Assembly (NCBI RefSeq): GCF_039526385.1
Contig: NZ_BAAAIX010000001.1
Span: 86,303 to 150,302, forward strand
From: Luteococcus peritonei
Lineage (GTDB): Bacteria > Actinomycetota > Actinomycetes > Propionibacteriales > Propionibacteriaceae
Length of the DNA: 64,000 nucleotides
Reading direction: 5' to 3'
Shown: in pieces, positions 45,262 to 53,448 of the stretch
Numbering within the stretch: position 1 is the first letter of the stretch
Layout of the letters: every line of letters begins with the position of its first letter
Made by a program: the position numbers and the translations under genes
The notes under the pieces: model-generated
Database searches by the model: none
Seen by the model: only the letters and a program-made list of their open reading frames with translations
What the model was told of the DNA's origin: nothing

Positions 45262-46256
45262 CAGTGGGCCTCCTGCTTCTTGCGGCTGGACTTGCGGGCA
45301 GGCTTCTTCTCCGCCGGCCTGGCGGACTCGTCGCGCGCCTTCTCCGAGGTCTTGCCCTGCTCCCGGCGGCGCAGCAGCTGCTGCGTGGCCTCCTCGAAGA
45401 TCGCGTCGGGATCCATCCGGCGCAGCTCCTCGGTGATCAGCTCGTTGATCTCACGGCGCTTGAGGGCCACCTCGCGCACCGGCTGGCCGGGCACCAGGTA
45501 GGAGGCGGTGCTGGTGCCGGCCGGACGCTTGATGGCGATGTCGCCGGCCGCGGTGCCCAGCCGGACGGCGGTCAGGCCCGGCCCCTTCGTGTTGCGGCGC
45601 TCCACCTCGACGCCCAGCCGGGCATCCAGCCAGGCGGCCATCAGCTCGGCGGGGGCGTTGTCCCGGGCGGCCTCGACGGTGGCGTGCCGGATCCGGCCGT
45701 GGTACTGGTCCACCGCGGCGGCCAGCAGGGCTCGCCAGGGGGTGAGCCGGGTCCAGGTCAGGTCGGTGTCGCCGGCGGCATGGTGACGGGCCCGTATCGC
45801 GACGGCGGCCACCGGGTCGGAGGCGCCGGCGGCGTCGGTGATGCGACGGGTGGCCAGCTGGCCGATGGGATCGTCGGCGATGTTCTCCGGCGAGCTGTTG
45901 GGCCACCAGACCACCACCTTGGAGTCGGGCAGCAGCAGCGGCAGCACCACGGAGGCGGCGTGCTCGGCCTGTTCGCCGTTCAGCCACAGGGTGACCAGCT
46001 CGCCGGGGATGCCCTCTCCCATCCGCACCTCGGCATTGAGCACGGACTGCTCGCCGCGGGAGCGGACCACCACGATGATCCGGCTGGGGTGCTCGGCACC
46101 GGCCTGCAGGCTGGCCTGCAGCACCTTCTTGTAGTGCTTGTCCTCGGTGACCACCACCATGGTGAAGGCCATGGCGCTGGAGCCGGCCTTGGCGCGCTCC
46201 CGCTGGATGGCCGAGGAGATGGCCGCGGTGGTGGTCTCGGTGAGTTCGATGATCAT
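45261..46256 (-). CDS. opcA: OpcA, glucose-6-phosphate dehydrogenase assembly protein
   Basis: Accessory/activator protein for G6PDH, conserved in actinobacteria and cyanobacteria. 331 residues from ATG 46256 with GAAAGG upstream. Blocks include MVVVTEDKHYKKVLQASLQAG, HPSRIIVVVRS, WLNGEQAEHAASVVLPLLLPDSKVVVWWP, TDLTWTRLTPWRALLAAAVDQ and VPGQPVREVALKRREINELITEELRRMDPD. A highly basic Lys/Arg/Ser tail ends the protein. It starts 12 bp after the zwf stop. Confidence 0.94.
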   Translation of the reverse strand: MIIELTETTTAAISSAIQRERAKAGSSAMAFTMVVVTEDKHYKKVLQASLQAGAEHPSRIIVVVRSRGEQSVLNAEVRMGEGIPGELVTLWLNGEQAEHAASVVLPLLLPDSKVVVWWPNSSPENIADDPIGQLATRRITDAAGASDPVAAVAIRARHHAAGDTDLTWTRLTPWRALLAAAVDQYHGRIRHATVEAARDNAPAELMAAWLDARLGVEVERRNTKGPGLTAVRLGTAAGDIAIKRPAGTSTASYLVPGQPVREVALKRREINELITEELRRMDPDAIFEEATQQLLRRREQGKTSEKARDESARPAEKKPARKSSRKKQEAH

Positions 46257-46267
46257 CTGGTTGCCTT

Positions 46268-47803
46268 TCAGGGACGTCGCCAGGTGAAGCCGTCGCGGGC
46301 CAGCATCTCGACGCCGGAGGCGGGGCCCCAGGTGCCCGAGGCGTAGCCCTCCGGCTGGCTGTCCAGACCGGCCCAGTAGTCCAGCACCGGGTCCAGGATC
46401 TGCCAGCCCAGCTCCACCTCCTCGTGCTGCGGGAAGAGCGGCGGATCGCCCAGCAGGACGTCCAGGATGAGCCGTTCGTAGGCCTCCGGGCTGGACTCGG
46501 TGAAGGCGCTGCCGTAGCCGAAGTCCATGCTGACCTCGCGGATCTCCATGGCGGTGCCGGGCACCTTGGCGCCGAAGCGCATGGTGACGCCCTCGTCGGG
46601 CTGGATCCGCATCACCAGGGCGTTCTGGCCGAGCTGGACGGTGTCGGTGTCGGTGAAGGGCAGGTGCGGGGCGCGCTTGAAGAGCAGGGCGATCTCGGTC
46701 ACCCGGCGCGGCATCCGCTTGGCAGTGCGTAGGTAGAAGGGGACCCCGGCCCACCGTCGGTTGTCCACGTCGACGCGGATCGCGGCATAGGTCTCGGTCT
46801 GCGAGCCCGGGTCGATGCCGTCCTCCTGCAGGTACCCGCGCACCTTCTGCCCGCCCTGCCAGCCGCCCAGGTACTGGCCGCGGGCGGTGTGGGCGGCCAG
46901 GTCTGCCGGGGTGGAGGAGGCGGCCAGCACCTTGCGCTTCTCGGCGCGCAGCTCCTCGGCGGCGAAGTTGTTGGGCTCCTCCATGGCGGTCAGCGCCATC
47001 AGCTGCAGCAGGTGGTTCTGGATCACGTCGCGGGCCGCGCCGATGCCGTCGTAGTAGCCGGCCCGCCCGCCGATGCCGATGTCCTCGGCCATGGTGATCT
47101 GCACGTGGCTGACGAAGTTGTTGTTCCAGATCGGCTCGAACATCTGGTTGGCGAAGCGCACCGCCAGCATGTTCTGCACCGTCTCCTTGCCGAGGTAGTG
47201 GTCGATCCGGAAGACCGACTCCGGCGGGAAGACACCGCCCACGATCCGGTTCAGCTCCCGGGCCGAGTCCAGGTCGTGACCGAAGGGCTTCTCGATGATC
47301 ACCCGGCTCCAGCGGTTCGCCCGGTTACCGGCCAGCCCGTGCTTGCGCAGCTGGGTCACGACGTCGTCGAAGTTGCCCGGCGGGATGGACAGGTAGAAGG
47401 CGTGGTTGCCGCCGGTGCCGATGCTCTCCTCGAGGTCAACCAGGGTCTCCTTGAGCCGCGCGAAGCCCTCGTCGTCGTTGAAGGCGCCCTGCACGAAGCG
47501 CACGCCGCGGGCCAGCTGCTCCCAGACGTCGGCGCGGTAGGGGGTACGGGCCCGTTCCTTGACGGCGGTGTGCATCAGCTCGCGGAAGTCCTCGTCGCTC
47601 CAGTCGCGACGACCGAAGCCCACCAGGGCGAAGCCGGGGGGCAGCAGCCCGCGATTGGCCAGGTCGTAGACGGCCGGCAGCAGCTTCTTGCCGGCCAGGT
47701 CACCGGTGACGCCGAACATCACCAGCGCGCACGGCCCCGCGATGCGGGGCAGGCGGCGGTCCTTCGGGTCGCGCAGCGGATTGGTGCGCTCGTCGGTGCT
47801 CAC
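46268..47803 (-). CDS. zwf: Glucose-6-phosphate 1-dehydrogenase
   Basis: NADP-dependent entry enzyme of the oxidative pentose phosphate pathway. 511 residues from GTG 47803 with AAGGAG about 5 nt upstream. The N-terminal Rossmann motif is MFGVTGDLAGKKLLPAVY, followed by VIIEKPFGHDL and the signature RIDHYLGKETVQNMLAVRFAN with the catalytic His region. Downstream opcA and pgl complete the lactone-forming and hydrolysing steps. Confidence 0.97.
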   Translation of the reverse strand: MSTDERTNPLRDPKDRRLPRIAGPCALVMFGVTGDLAGKKLLPAVYDLANRGLLPPGFALVGFGRRDWSDEDFRELMHTAVKERARTPYRADVWEQLARGVRFVQGAFNDDEGFARLKETLVDLEESIGTGGNHAFYLSIPPGNFDDVVTQLRKHGLAGNRANRWSRVIIEKPFGHDLDSARELNRIVGGVFPPESVFRIDHYLGKETVQNMLAVRFANQMFEPIWNNNFVSHVQITMAEDIGIGGRAGYYDGIGAARDVIQNHLLQLMALTAMEEPNNFAAEELRAEKRKVLAASSTPADLAAHTARGQYLGGWQGGQKVRGYLQEDGIDPGSQTETYAAIRVDVDNRRWAGVPFYLRTAKRMPRRVTEIALLFKRAPHLPFTDTDTVQLGQNALVMRIQPDEGVTMRFGAKVPGTAMEIREVSMDFGYGSAFTESSPEAYERLILDVLLGDPPLFPQHEEVELGWQILDPVLDYWAGLDSQPEGYASGTWGPASGVEMLARDGFTWRRP

Positions 47804-47822
47804 AGTGCTCCTTCATGGCAGC

Positions 47823-47853
47823 GGGCCCGCGCTCCCGTGGGGAGCGCGGGCCC
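47823..47853 (-). terminator. Hairpin between tal and zwf
   Basis: A perfect 14-bp stem (47823-47836 with 47840-47853) with a 3-nt loop, between the tal stop and the zwf start on the minus strand. Could terminate or attenuate read-through from tal. Confidence 0.7.
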
Positions 47854-47872
47854 GGCCGCTGATCTGGGGGAT

Positions 47873-48985
47873 TCAGGCCCGGGATGCCTTCATCGCAGAA
47901 CCTACGGTACCCACAAGCTCTTCCCAGGAGTCGATGAACTTCGAGACGCCCTCGTCCTCCAGCTTGACGACCACCTCGTCCATGTCGATGCCCACCTCGG
48001 CCAGCTGGCCGAGCACCTGCACCGCGTCGTCGACATTGCTGGTGATGGTGTCGCCGGTGATGCTGCCGTGGTCGGCCACGGCCTGCAGCGTCTTCTCCGG
48101 CATGGTGTTGACGCAGTCGGGGGCCACCAGCTCGGTGACGTACATGGTGTCGGGGTAGTCGGCGCTCTTCACGCCGGTGGAGGCCCACAGCGGACGCTGC
48201 GGGTGGGCCCCGGCGGCCTTCAGGCGGCCCCAGCGCTCGGAGGCCATCACCTCCTGCCAGGCGGCATAGGCGATCCGCGCGTTGGCGATGGCGGCGCGGC
48301 CCTTGAGCGCGAGGGCCTCGTCGGTGCCGATCGCCTCGAGGCGCTTGTCCACCTCGGCGTCGACGCGGGAGACGAAGAAGCTGGCCACCGAGTGGATCGT
48401 GCTGATGTCCTTGCCCGCGGCCTGGGCGTCCTCCAGGCCACCCAGCCAGGCATCCATCACCTGGCGGTAGCGCTCCACGGAGAAGATCAGGGTCACGTTC
48501 ACGCTGATGCCCGCGGCCAGGGTGCGACGGATCGCGTCCAGGCCCTCGATGGCGGCGGGGATCTTGATCAGCACGTTCTCGCGGTCGACCATCCGGTGCA
48601 GCAGGGCGGCCTGCTCCACGGTGCCCTCGGTGTCGCGGGCCAGTCCCGGCTCCACCTCGATGGAGACGCGGCCGTCGACGCCGTCGGTGGCCTGGTGGAT
48701 CGGCTGGAAGAGGTCACAGGCATTGCGCACGTCGGTGCTGGTGAGCTCGCGGATCGCCTCGCCGACGTCCACCTGCCCCAGGCCGCGCAGCTGCTCGTCG
48801 TAGGCGGCGCCGTCGCTCAGCGCGCTGGCGAAGATGGTGGGATTGGTGGTCACGCCGCTGACCGAGCTGGTCTCGATGAGCTCGGCGAGGTTGCCGGAGC
48901 TCAACCGCTCGCGTGAGAGGTCGTCCAGCCAGATCGAGACACCGGCCTCGGCGAGCTGGGCGAGGTTCTTGTTCTTGTCGGTCAC
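47873..48985 (-). CDS. tal: Transaldolase
   Basis: Transfers a three-carbon ketol unit between sugar phosphates in the non-oxidative pentose phosphate pathway. 370 residues from GTG 48985 with a consensus AGGAGG upstream. Motifs are SIWLDDLSRERL, GVTTNPTIFASAL, the Schiff-base Lys in NVLIKIPAAIEGLDAIR, NVTLIFSVERY, and WASTGVKSADYPDTMYV. In mycobacteria tkt sits directly upstream of tal; here the upstream neighbour is ctaB, divergent, with no transketolase in the window. Confidence 0.97.
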   Translation of the reverse strand: MTDKNKNLAQLAEAGVSIWLDDLSRERLSSGNLAELIETSSVSGVTTNPTIFASALSDGAAYDEQLRGLGQVDVGEAIRELTSTDVRNACDLFQPIHQATDGVDGRVSIEVEPGLARDTEGTVEQAALLHRMVDRENVLIKIPAAIEGLDAIRRTLAAGISVNVTLIFSVERYRQVMDAWLGGLEDAQAAGKDISTIHSVASFFVSRVDAEVDKRLEAIGTDEALALKGRAAIANARIAYAAWQEVMASERWGRLKAAGAHPQRPLWASTGVKSADYPDTMYVTELVAPDCVNTMPEKTLQAVADHGSITGDTITSNVDDAVQVLGQLAEVGIDMDEVVVKLEDEGVSKFIDSWEELVGTVGSAMKASRA

Positions 48986-49215
48986 AGGTCCTCCTGGGCT
49001 TCCCGGGGCCCGTGATCGGACCCCGTCACCCTCGAGACTAGGTGCGCCCGGCCGACCTCGGAAGGGGATGCGCATCCTTGCCTCCGGCTGGGGCCACGGC
49101 TTTCGCGCAGGAATCGGAAAGTTGGGCGCAGGTGCGTAGAATCGCGGGAGTCGAGCCGGGCAGCGCGTCCGGCCAGGGGCAGGGACCACGGGCCGCCCCG
49201 GGGGAGGGAACCACG

Positions 49216-50178
49216 TTGACCACGCACAGCACCGCCGAGAAGGCCAGCACGTCCCTGGCGGGGACTGCCGGCGCGGCCTCGGCGGCGCGTGCCACCACGG
49301 GTGACCGTGTGAAGGCCTATGTGGCGCTCACCAAGCCCCGCATCATCGAGCTGCTGCTCACCACCACCCTGCCCGTGATGTTCCTGGCAGCCGGCGGCCT
49401 CCCGCCGCTGACCACCGCGGTGTGGACCATGCTGGGCGGCCTGCTGAGCGCGGGCAGCGCCAATGCCTTCAACTGCATCCTCGACGCGGACATCGACGAG
49501 GTGATGCGCCGTACCCGGCGCCGCCCGATGCCGCGCCACCAGGTGCCCACCCGCAATGCCTGGATCTTCGCCATCGCCCTGGCCGTGGTCTCCACCCTGA
49601 TGCTGGGCCTGGGCGCCAACTGGCTGTCCGCGGGCCTGGCGCTGGCGGCGAACGCCTTCTACGTCTTCGTCTACACCCTGTGGCTGAAGCGACGCACCAG
49701 CCAGAACATCGTCTGGGGTGGCATCGCCGGCTGCTTCCCGCCCCTGATCGGCTGGACCGCGATCACCGGGCGGGTGGACTGGGCGCCGATCATCCTGTTC
49801 CTGGTGGTCTTCTTCTGGACCCCGCCCCATACCTGGGCGCTGGCCTTCCGTTACCGCGAGGACTACGCCGCCGCCAAGGTTCCGATGCTGCCGGTGGTGA
49901 TGGACGCGGTGGGGGTGGCCTGGCGCATCCTGGCCTACTCCGTGCTCACCGTGGCCACCACGCTGCTGCTCTGGCCCGCCGCGCACACCGGCTGGATCTA
50001 CCCGGCGGTGGCCGCCGTCTGCGGTGCCGTCTTCCTGGCCGAGGCCGTGGCCCTGCTGCAGCGTGCCCGGGCGGGCAAGCGCGACGCGGAGCTGAAGGCG
50101 ATGCGGCTGTTCCACTGGTCGAACACCTATCTGGCCCTGGTCTTCTTGGCCGTCGCGATCGACCCGCTTGTCTTCTGA
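49216..50178 (+). CDS. ctaB: CtaB/CyoE protoheme IX farnesyltransferase (heme O synthase)
   Basis: Multi-pass UbiA-family prenyltransferase that farnesylates heme B to heme O for cytochrome oxidase. 320 residues from TTG 49216, chosen for the GGGGAGGG site 8 nt upstream and the normal length. Catalytic aspartate motif NAFNCILDADIDEVMRRTRRRPMPR and second motif YREDYAAAKVPMLPVV are intact. About eight helices. TAGAAT near 49140 is a possible -10 for this divergent promoter. It cooperates with ctaA, encoded 1.8 kb away. Confidence 0.95.
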   Translation: MTTHSTAEKASTSLAGTAGAASAARATTGDRVKAYVALTKPRIIELLLTTTLPVMFLAAGGLPPLTTAVWTMLGGLLSAGSANAFNCILDADIDEVMRRTRRRPMPRHQVPTRNAWIFAIALAVVSTLMLGLGANWLSAGLALAANAFYVFVYTLWLKRRTSQNIVWGGIAGCFPPLIGWTAITGRVDWAPIILFLVVFFWTPPHTWALAFRYREDYAAAKVPMLPVVMDAVGVAWRILAYSVLTVATTLLLWPAAHTGWIYPAVAAVCGAVFLAEAVALLQRARAGKRDAELKAMRLFHWSNTYLALVFLAVAIDPLVF

Positions 50179-50250
50179 GCCCTCGCCGTTCCGCCCCAGG
50201 GGTCCGGATCCCGGTTGAGCGCTGGGCCTCGGCCCCCTAGCGTGGCGCCC

Positions 50251-50997
50251 ATGCCTTGTGTTCTTGTCACCGGCGTCGGACGCCGCCGCGGCCTGGGCGC
50301 CGCCATCGCCACCCGCCTGGCCCACGACGGCTTCGACCTGGCCCTGGGCTTCCACGCCGACTACGACCGCCGCGTGCTGGGCGAGGACAGCGACACCGAG
50401 CTGCTCGCCGAGCAGCTGCGAGCCACTGGCCGTCGCGTGGTGCTGCTGCCCGCCGACCTGTCCCGGCCCGAGGTCCCTGACCAGGTGGTGGAGACCGCCG
50501 TCGCCGAACTGGGCCGGCTGGATGCCCTGGTGATGAGCCACTGCGAGAGCGTCGACTCCGACATCATGACCACCACCGTGGAGAGCTTCGACCGCCACTA
50601 CGCGGTCAATGTGCGGGCCAGCTGGCTGCTGCTGCGCGCCTTCGCCCAGCAGGCCGGCGACCAGGGCGGCTCAGTGGTGGCGCTGACCAGCGACCACACC
50701 GCCCACAACTTGCCCTACGGCGCCACCAAGGGAGCCCTGGACCGGCTGGTGCTGGCCGGCTGCGAGGAGCTGGCCGAGCAGCGGATCCGCTGCAATGTCA
50801 TCAATCCCGGGCCGATCGACACCGGTTGGATGGACGACGAGCTGCGCGCCCAGCTGGCGGCCGCCACGCCCGGCGGCGAGCTGGGGGATCCCGAGACCGT
50901 GGCGCGGCTGGTGGCCTTCCTGGTGGGCCCGGAGGGGCGCTGGATCAACGGCCAGCGGCTGTTCAGCAACGGCGGCTTCTCCGTCACCCCGGCCTGA
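50251..50997 (+). CDS. SDR-family oxidoreductase
   Basis: Classical short-chain dehydrogenase/reductase of 248 residues. The nucleotide-binding N-terminus is LVTGVGRRRGLGAAIA. The catalytic set is Ser in ALTSDHT and YGATK (Tyr-x3-Lys), then NVINPGPIDTGWM, and a C-terminal GQRLFSNGGF like that of 3-oxoacyl-ACP-reductase-type members. The substrate is unknown. TAGCGT at 50238-50243 is 7 nt before the ATG and no Shine-Dalgarno is seen (leaderless). Confidence 0.87.
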   Translation: MPCVLVTGVGRRRGLGAAIATRLAHDGFDLALGFHADYDRRVLGEDSDTELLAEQLRATGRRVVLLPADLSRPEVPDQVVETAVAELGRLDALVMSHCESVDSDIMTTTVESFDRHYAVNVRASWLLLRAFAQQAGDQGGSVVALTSDHTAHNLPYGATKGALDRLVLAGCEELAEQRIRCNVINPGPIDTGWMDDELRAQLAAATPGGELGDPETVARLVAFLVGPEGRWINGQRLFSNGGFSVTPA

Positions 50998-51004
50998 ACG
51001 CCCA

Positions 51005-51039
51005 CGACGCCCCGGACGCGGAGTGCGTCCGGGGCGTCG
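51005..51039. terminator. Bidirectional hairpin terminator between SDR and ctaA
   Basis: A perfect 15-bp stem (51005-51019 with 51025-51039) with 5-nt loop GGAGT, between convergent genes. Confidence 0.85.
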
Positions 51040-51050
51040 GTCGTCGTGGG

Positions 51051-51965
51051 TCAGGCGGGCAGGCCGCGACGGGTCCCGAACCACAGCCAGCTGGCCGCGG
51101 TGGTGACCAGGCCGATGCCGACCATGTGGCAGACCACCAGGCCGATCGGCAGGCCGGAGAAGTACTGGGCATAGCCGATGGCGCCCTGCAGGAGCTCGGC
51201 CGCCAGCAGCAGCAACGCCCAGCGGGCCGCGCGGGCCAGTCCGGCCCGGTGCAGCAGGACCAGCAGGGCGATGGTGCCGGCCACCACCAGCCAGATGGTC
51301 CAGGCATGGGCCTTGGCGACGGTCTCGATGTCCAGGCCGTTGCGCTTGGCGCCGTGGTCACCCGCGTGCGGGCCCGCGCCGGTGACCACCGTGCCGAGCC
51401 ACAGCCCGATCATCAGCAGCCAGAAGACGGCGTTCACCAGACGGCGCAGCCCGGCCGGCAGCGGCTCGCGCTCCAGGCCGCGGGTGAGCTGCACCAGCCA
51501 GGTGCACAGCGCCACCAGGGCCACCGAGAGCAGCAGGTGCAGTGCCACGACATAGGGGTTGAGCCGGGTCAGCACGGTGATGCCGCCGATCACCCCCTGG
51601 AAGGGGATGCCGAGCAGCACGATCCAGCTGATCAGCCGGACCCGCTGCGAGGCGCCCGCGCGGACGGCGGTGACCACGGTTGCCACCGCGATGGCGATCA
51701 GCACGAAGGTGAGGGTGCGGTTGCCGAACTCGATCACCCCGTGGATGCCCATCTCGCCCTGCGGCACGAAGGAGCCGGTCTCGCAGTGCGGCCAGGTGGG
51801 GCAGCCCAGGCCGGAACCGGTGAGCCGCACCACGGCACCGGTGACGATCAGCGCGGCATTGGCCAGCAGCGAGGCGATGGCCCAGCCGCGCAGGGCCGAG
51901 GCGGTGCCGAACCAGCGGCTCGTCCAGCCGGTCGAGGTCTGCGGGGCGGTGTCTACGAGGTCCAA
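51051..51965 (-). CDS. ctaA: CtaA heme A synthase
   Basis: COX15/CtaA membrane enzyme that oxidises heme O to heme A. 304 residues from TTG 51965, preceded by GAAAGG about 7 nt upstream and overlapping the end of the permease gene by 13 bp. About eight helices; landmarks are TGAVVRLTGSGLGCPTWPHC, EFGNRTLTF, LHLLLSVALVALCTWLVQL and AKAHAWTIWLV, with the heme-ligand His residues. The Cys pair in the first outer loop is reduced to GLGCPTWPHC. Last gene of the thrC-ABC-ABC-ctaA series. Confidence 0.93.
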   Translation of the reverse strand: MDLVDTAPQTSTGWTSRWFGTASALRGWAIASLLANAALIVTGAVVRLTGSGLGCPTWPHCETGSFVPQGEMGIHGVIEFGNRTLTFVLIAIAVATVVTAVRAGASQRVRLISWIVLLGIPFQGVIGGITVLTRLNPYVVALHLLLSVALVALCTWLVQLTRGLEREPLPAGLRRLVNAVFWLLMIGLWLGTVVTGAGPHAGDHGAKRNGLDIETVAKAHAWTIWLVVAGTIALLVLLHRAGLARAARWALLLLAAELLQGAIGYAQYFSGLPIGLVVCHMVGIGLVTTAASWLWFGTRRGLPA

Positions 51966-52723
51966 CGGAATGCCTTTCGGGCCAGCAGGTGCGCCAGCAC
52001 GGCCCAGACGGCCAGCACCAGCAGGGAGGTCCAGGAGGTGCCACCGGCACTCCAGTGGCGCAGCACCTCGCCCAGCGCCCCGGTGGGCAGGGCGGCGATC
52101 ACGGGCTGCAGCGCGTGCGGGAAGGAGGAGACCGGCCACATGATGCCGCCGCCCACCAGGCCCACCAGGTAGACCAGGTTGGCCAGCGCCAGGGTCGCCT
52201 CGGCGCGCAGGAAGCCCGCCATCGCGACGGCCAGGTTGGCGAAGACGAACATGGCCAGCGGGAGGCCGATCAGCAGCACCAGCCACTGGGCCGGATCCGG
52301 GTGGATCCGCCAGCCGAGCGCCAGGGCCAGGGCCCCCAGCAGGACGATCTGGCCGGTGGCGATCAGCGTGATGCCCAGCGCCTTGCCGGCCAGCAAACCG
52401 CTGCGGCCCAGTGGGGTGGCGGCCAGCCGCTCCAGCACGCCGTAGCGGCGCTCGAAGGCGGTGGCGATGGCCAGCGAGGTGAAGCAGGAGCTCCAGATGG
52501 CCAGCGTCAGGACGTTCGGGGCGACGTGGGACTCGGCGAGCCCGAAACGGCCCCCGGCGAACCGGCCGAAGAGCAGCAGGGCCACGGGGATCACCAGCGC
52601 GACCACCAGCTGCTCGCCGTTGCGCAGGATCAGGGAGGCCTCGGTGAGGGCATGGCGCCGCACCATGTCGCGACGAGGGGCCGCGGCGGGGGAGGGGGTG
52701 AAGTCGAGTGCCGGGCTGCTCAC
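51953..52723 (-). CDS. ABC-2 type transporter permease
   Basis: Six-helix ABC-2 membrane protein of 256 residues, from GTG 52723 overlapping the ATPase stop (GTGA). A cytoplasmic N-terminus of about 35 residues precedes the helices; AFERRYGVLERLAATPLGRSGLLAGK is the typical coupling region. The pair occupies the place of the DrrAB-like transporter upstream of ctaA in mycobacteria. Substrate unknown; a link to heme A or oxidase assembly is suggested only by position. Confidence 0.9.
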   Translation of the reverse strand: MSSPALDFTPSPAAAPRRDMVRRHALTEASLILRNGEQLVVALVIPVALLLFGRFAGGRFGLAESHVAPNVLTLAIWSSCFTSLAIATAFERRYGVLERLAATPLGRSGLLAGKALGITLIATGQIVLLGALALALGWRIHPDPAQWLVLLIGLPLAMFVFANLAVAMAGFLRAEATLALANLVYLVGLVGGGIMWPVSSFPHALQPVIAALPTGALGEVLRHWSAGGTSWTSLLVLAVWAVLAHLLARKAFRWTS

Positions 52724-53448
52724 CGGGTGCCTCCTGGGACGGGGGCAGTGGTGTTGGCCAGGAAGACGTCCTCCAGGCTGGCCTCGCGGGTCAGCTCGTC
52801 GACGGTGCCGTCCACCACGACATGGCCGCGGTCCACCATCCAGACGTAGTCGGCCAGCTGGGTGGCCTCGTCCATGGCGTGGGTGGTGAGCACCACGGCC
52901 ACGCCGTCGGCGCGCAGCGAACGGATGATGCCCCAGGTGTGGCGCCGCACGTGCGGGTCCATGCCGGCGGTCGGCTCGTCGAGGAAGACCAGCTCGGGAC
53001 GGCCGACCAGGGCGCCGGCCAGGTTCACGCTCTGTTGCTGGCCGCCGGAGAGGCGTCGGTAGGGGGTGCGGGCGAAGTCACCGATGCCGAAGAGCTCGAT
53101 CAGCTCGTCGACGGGCTGGGGGTTGGCGTACATCCCGGCCAGGTAGCGCAGCAGCTCGGCCGCGCCGATGCCGCTCCACGCTCCGGTGGACTGCGGCATC
53201 ACGCCGATGCGGGTGGAGGCCTCGGGGCTGCCGGCAGGGTGGCCCAGGACGGTCACGGTGCCGGCATCGGGGGTGAGCAGGCCGGTGCAGCAGCGGATCA
53301 TGGTGGTCTTGCCGGCCCCGTTGGGACCCAGCACGGCAGTGATCTCGCCGGGGGCGGCGTGCAGGCCCAGCCCGTCAAGGGCGGCCTTGCTCCCGAATCG
53401 CTTCGAGACCCCCTGCAGCTCGAGGGCCGCGGCGGAGGTCTGGTTCAC
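52720..53448 (-). CDS. ABC transporter ATP-binding protein
   Basis: Exporter-type ATPase of 242 residues. Walker A GPNGAGKTT, Q-loop GVMPQSTG, signature LSGGQQQSVNLA, Walker B LVFLDEPTAGMDP and switch His in TTHAMDEA are all intact. The GTG start overlaps the thrC stop by 4 bp, yet TAGACT (minus, 53461-53456) also lies exactly 7 nt upstream inside thrC, so it may have its own leaderless promoter as well as read-through. Confidence 0.93.
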   Translation of the reverse strand: MNQTSAAALELQGVSKRFGSKAALDGLGLHAAPGEITAVLGPNGAGKTTMIRCCTGLLTPDAGTVTVLGHPAGSPEASTRIGVMPQSTGAWSGIGAAELLRYLAGMYANPQPVDELIELFGIGDFARTPYRRLSGGQQQSVNLAGALVGRPELVFLDEPTAGMDPHVRRHTWGIIRSLRADGVAVVLTTHAMDEATQLADYVWMVDRGHVVVDGTVDELTREASLEDVFLANTTAPVPGGTR

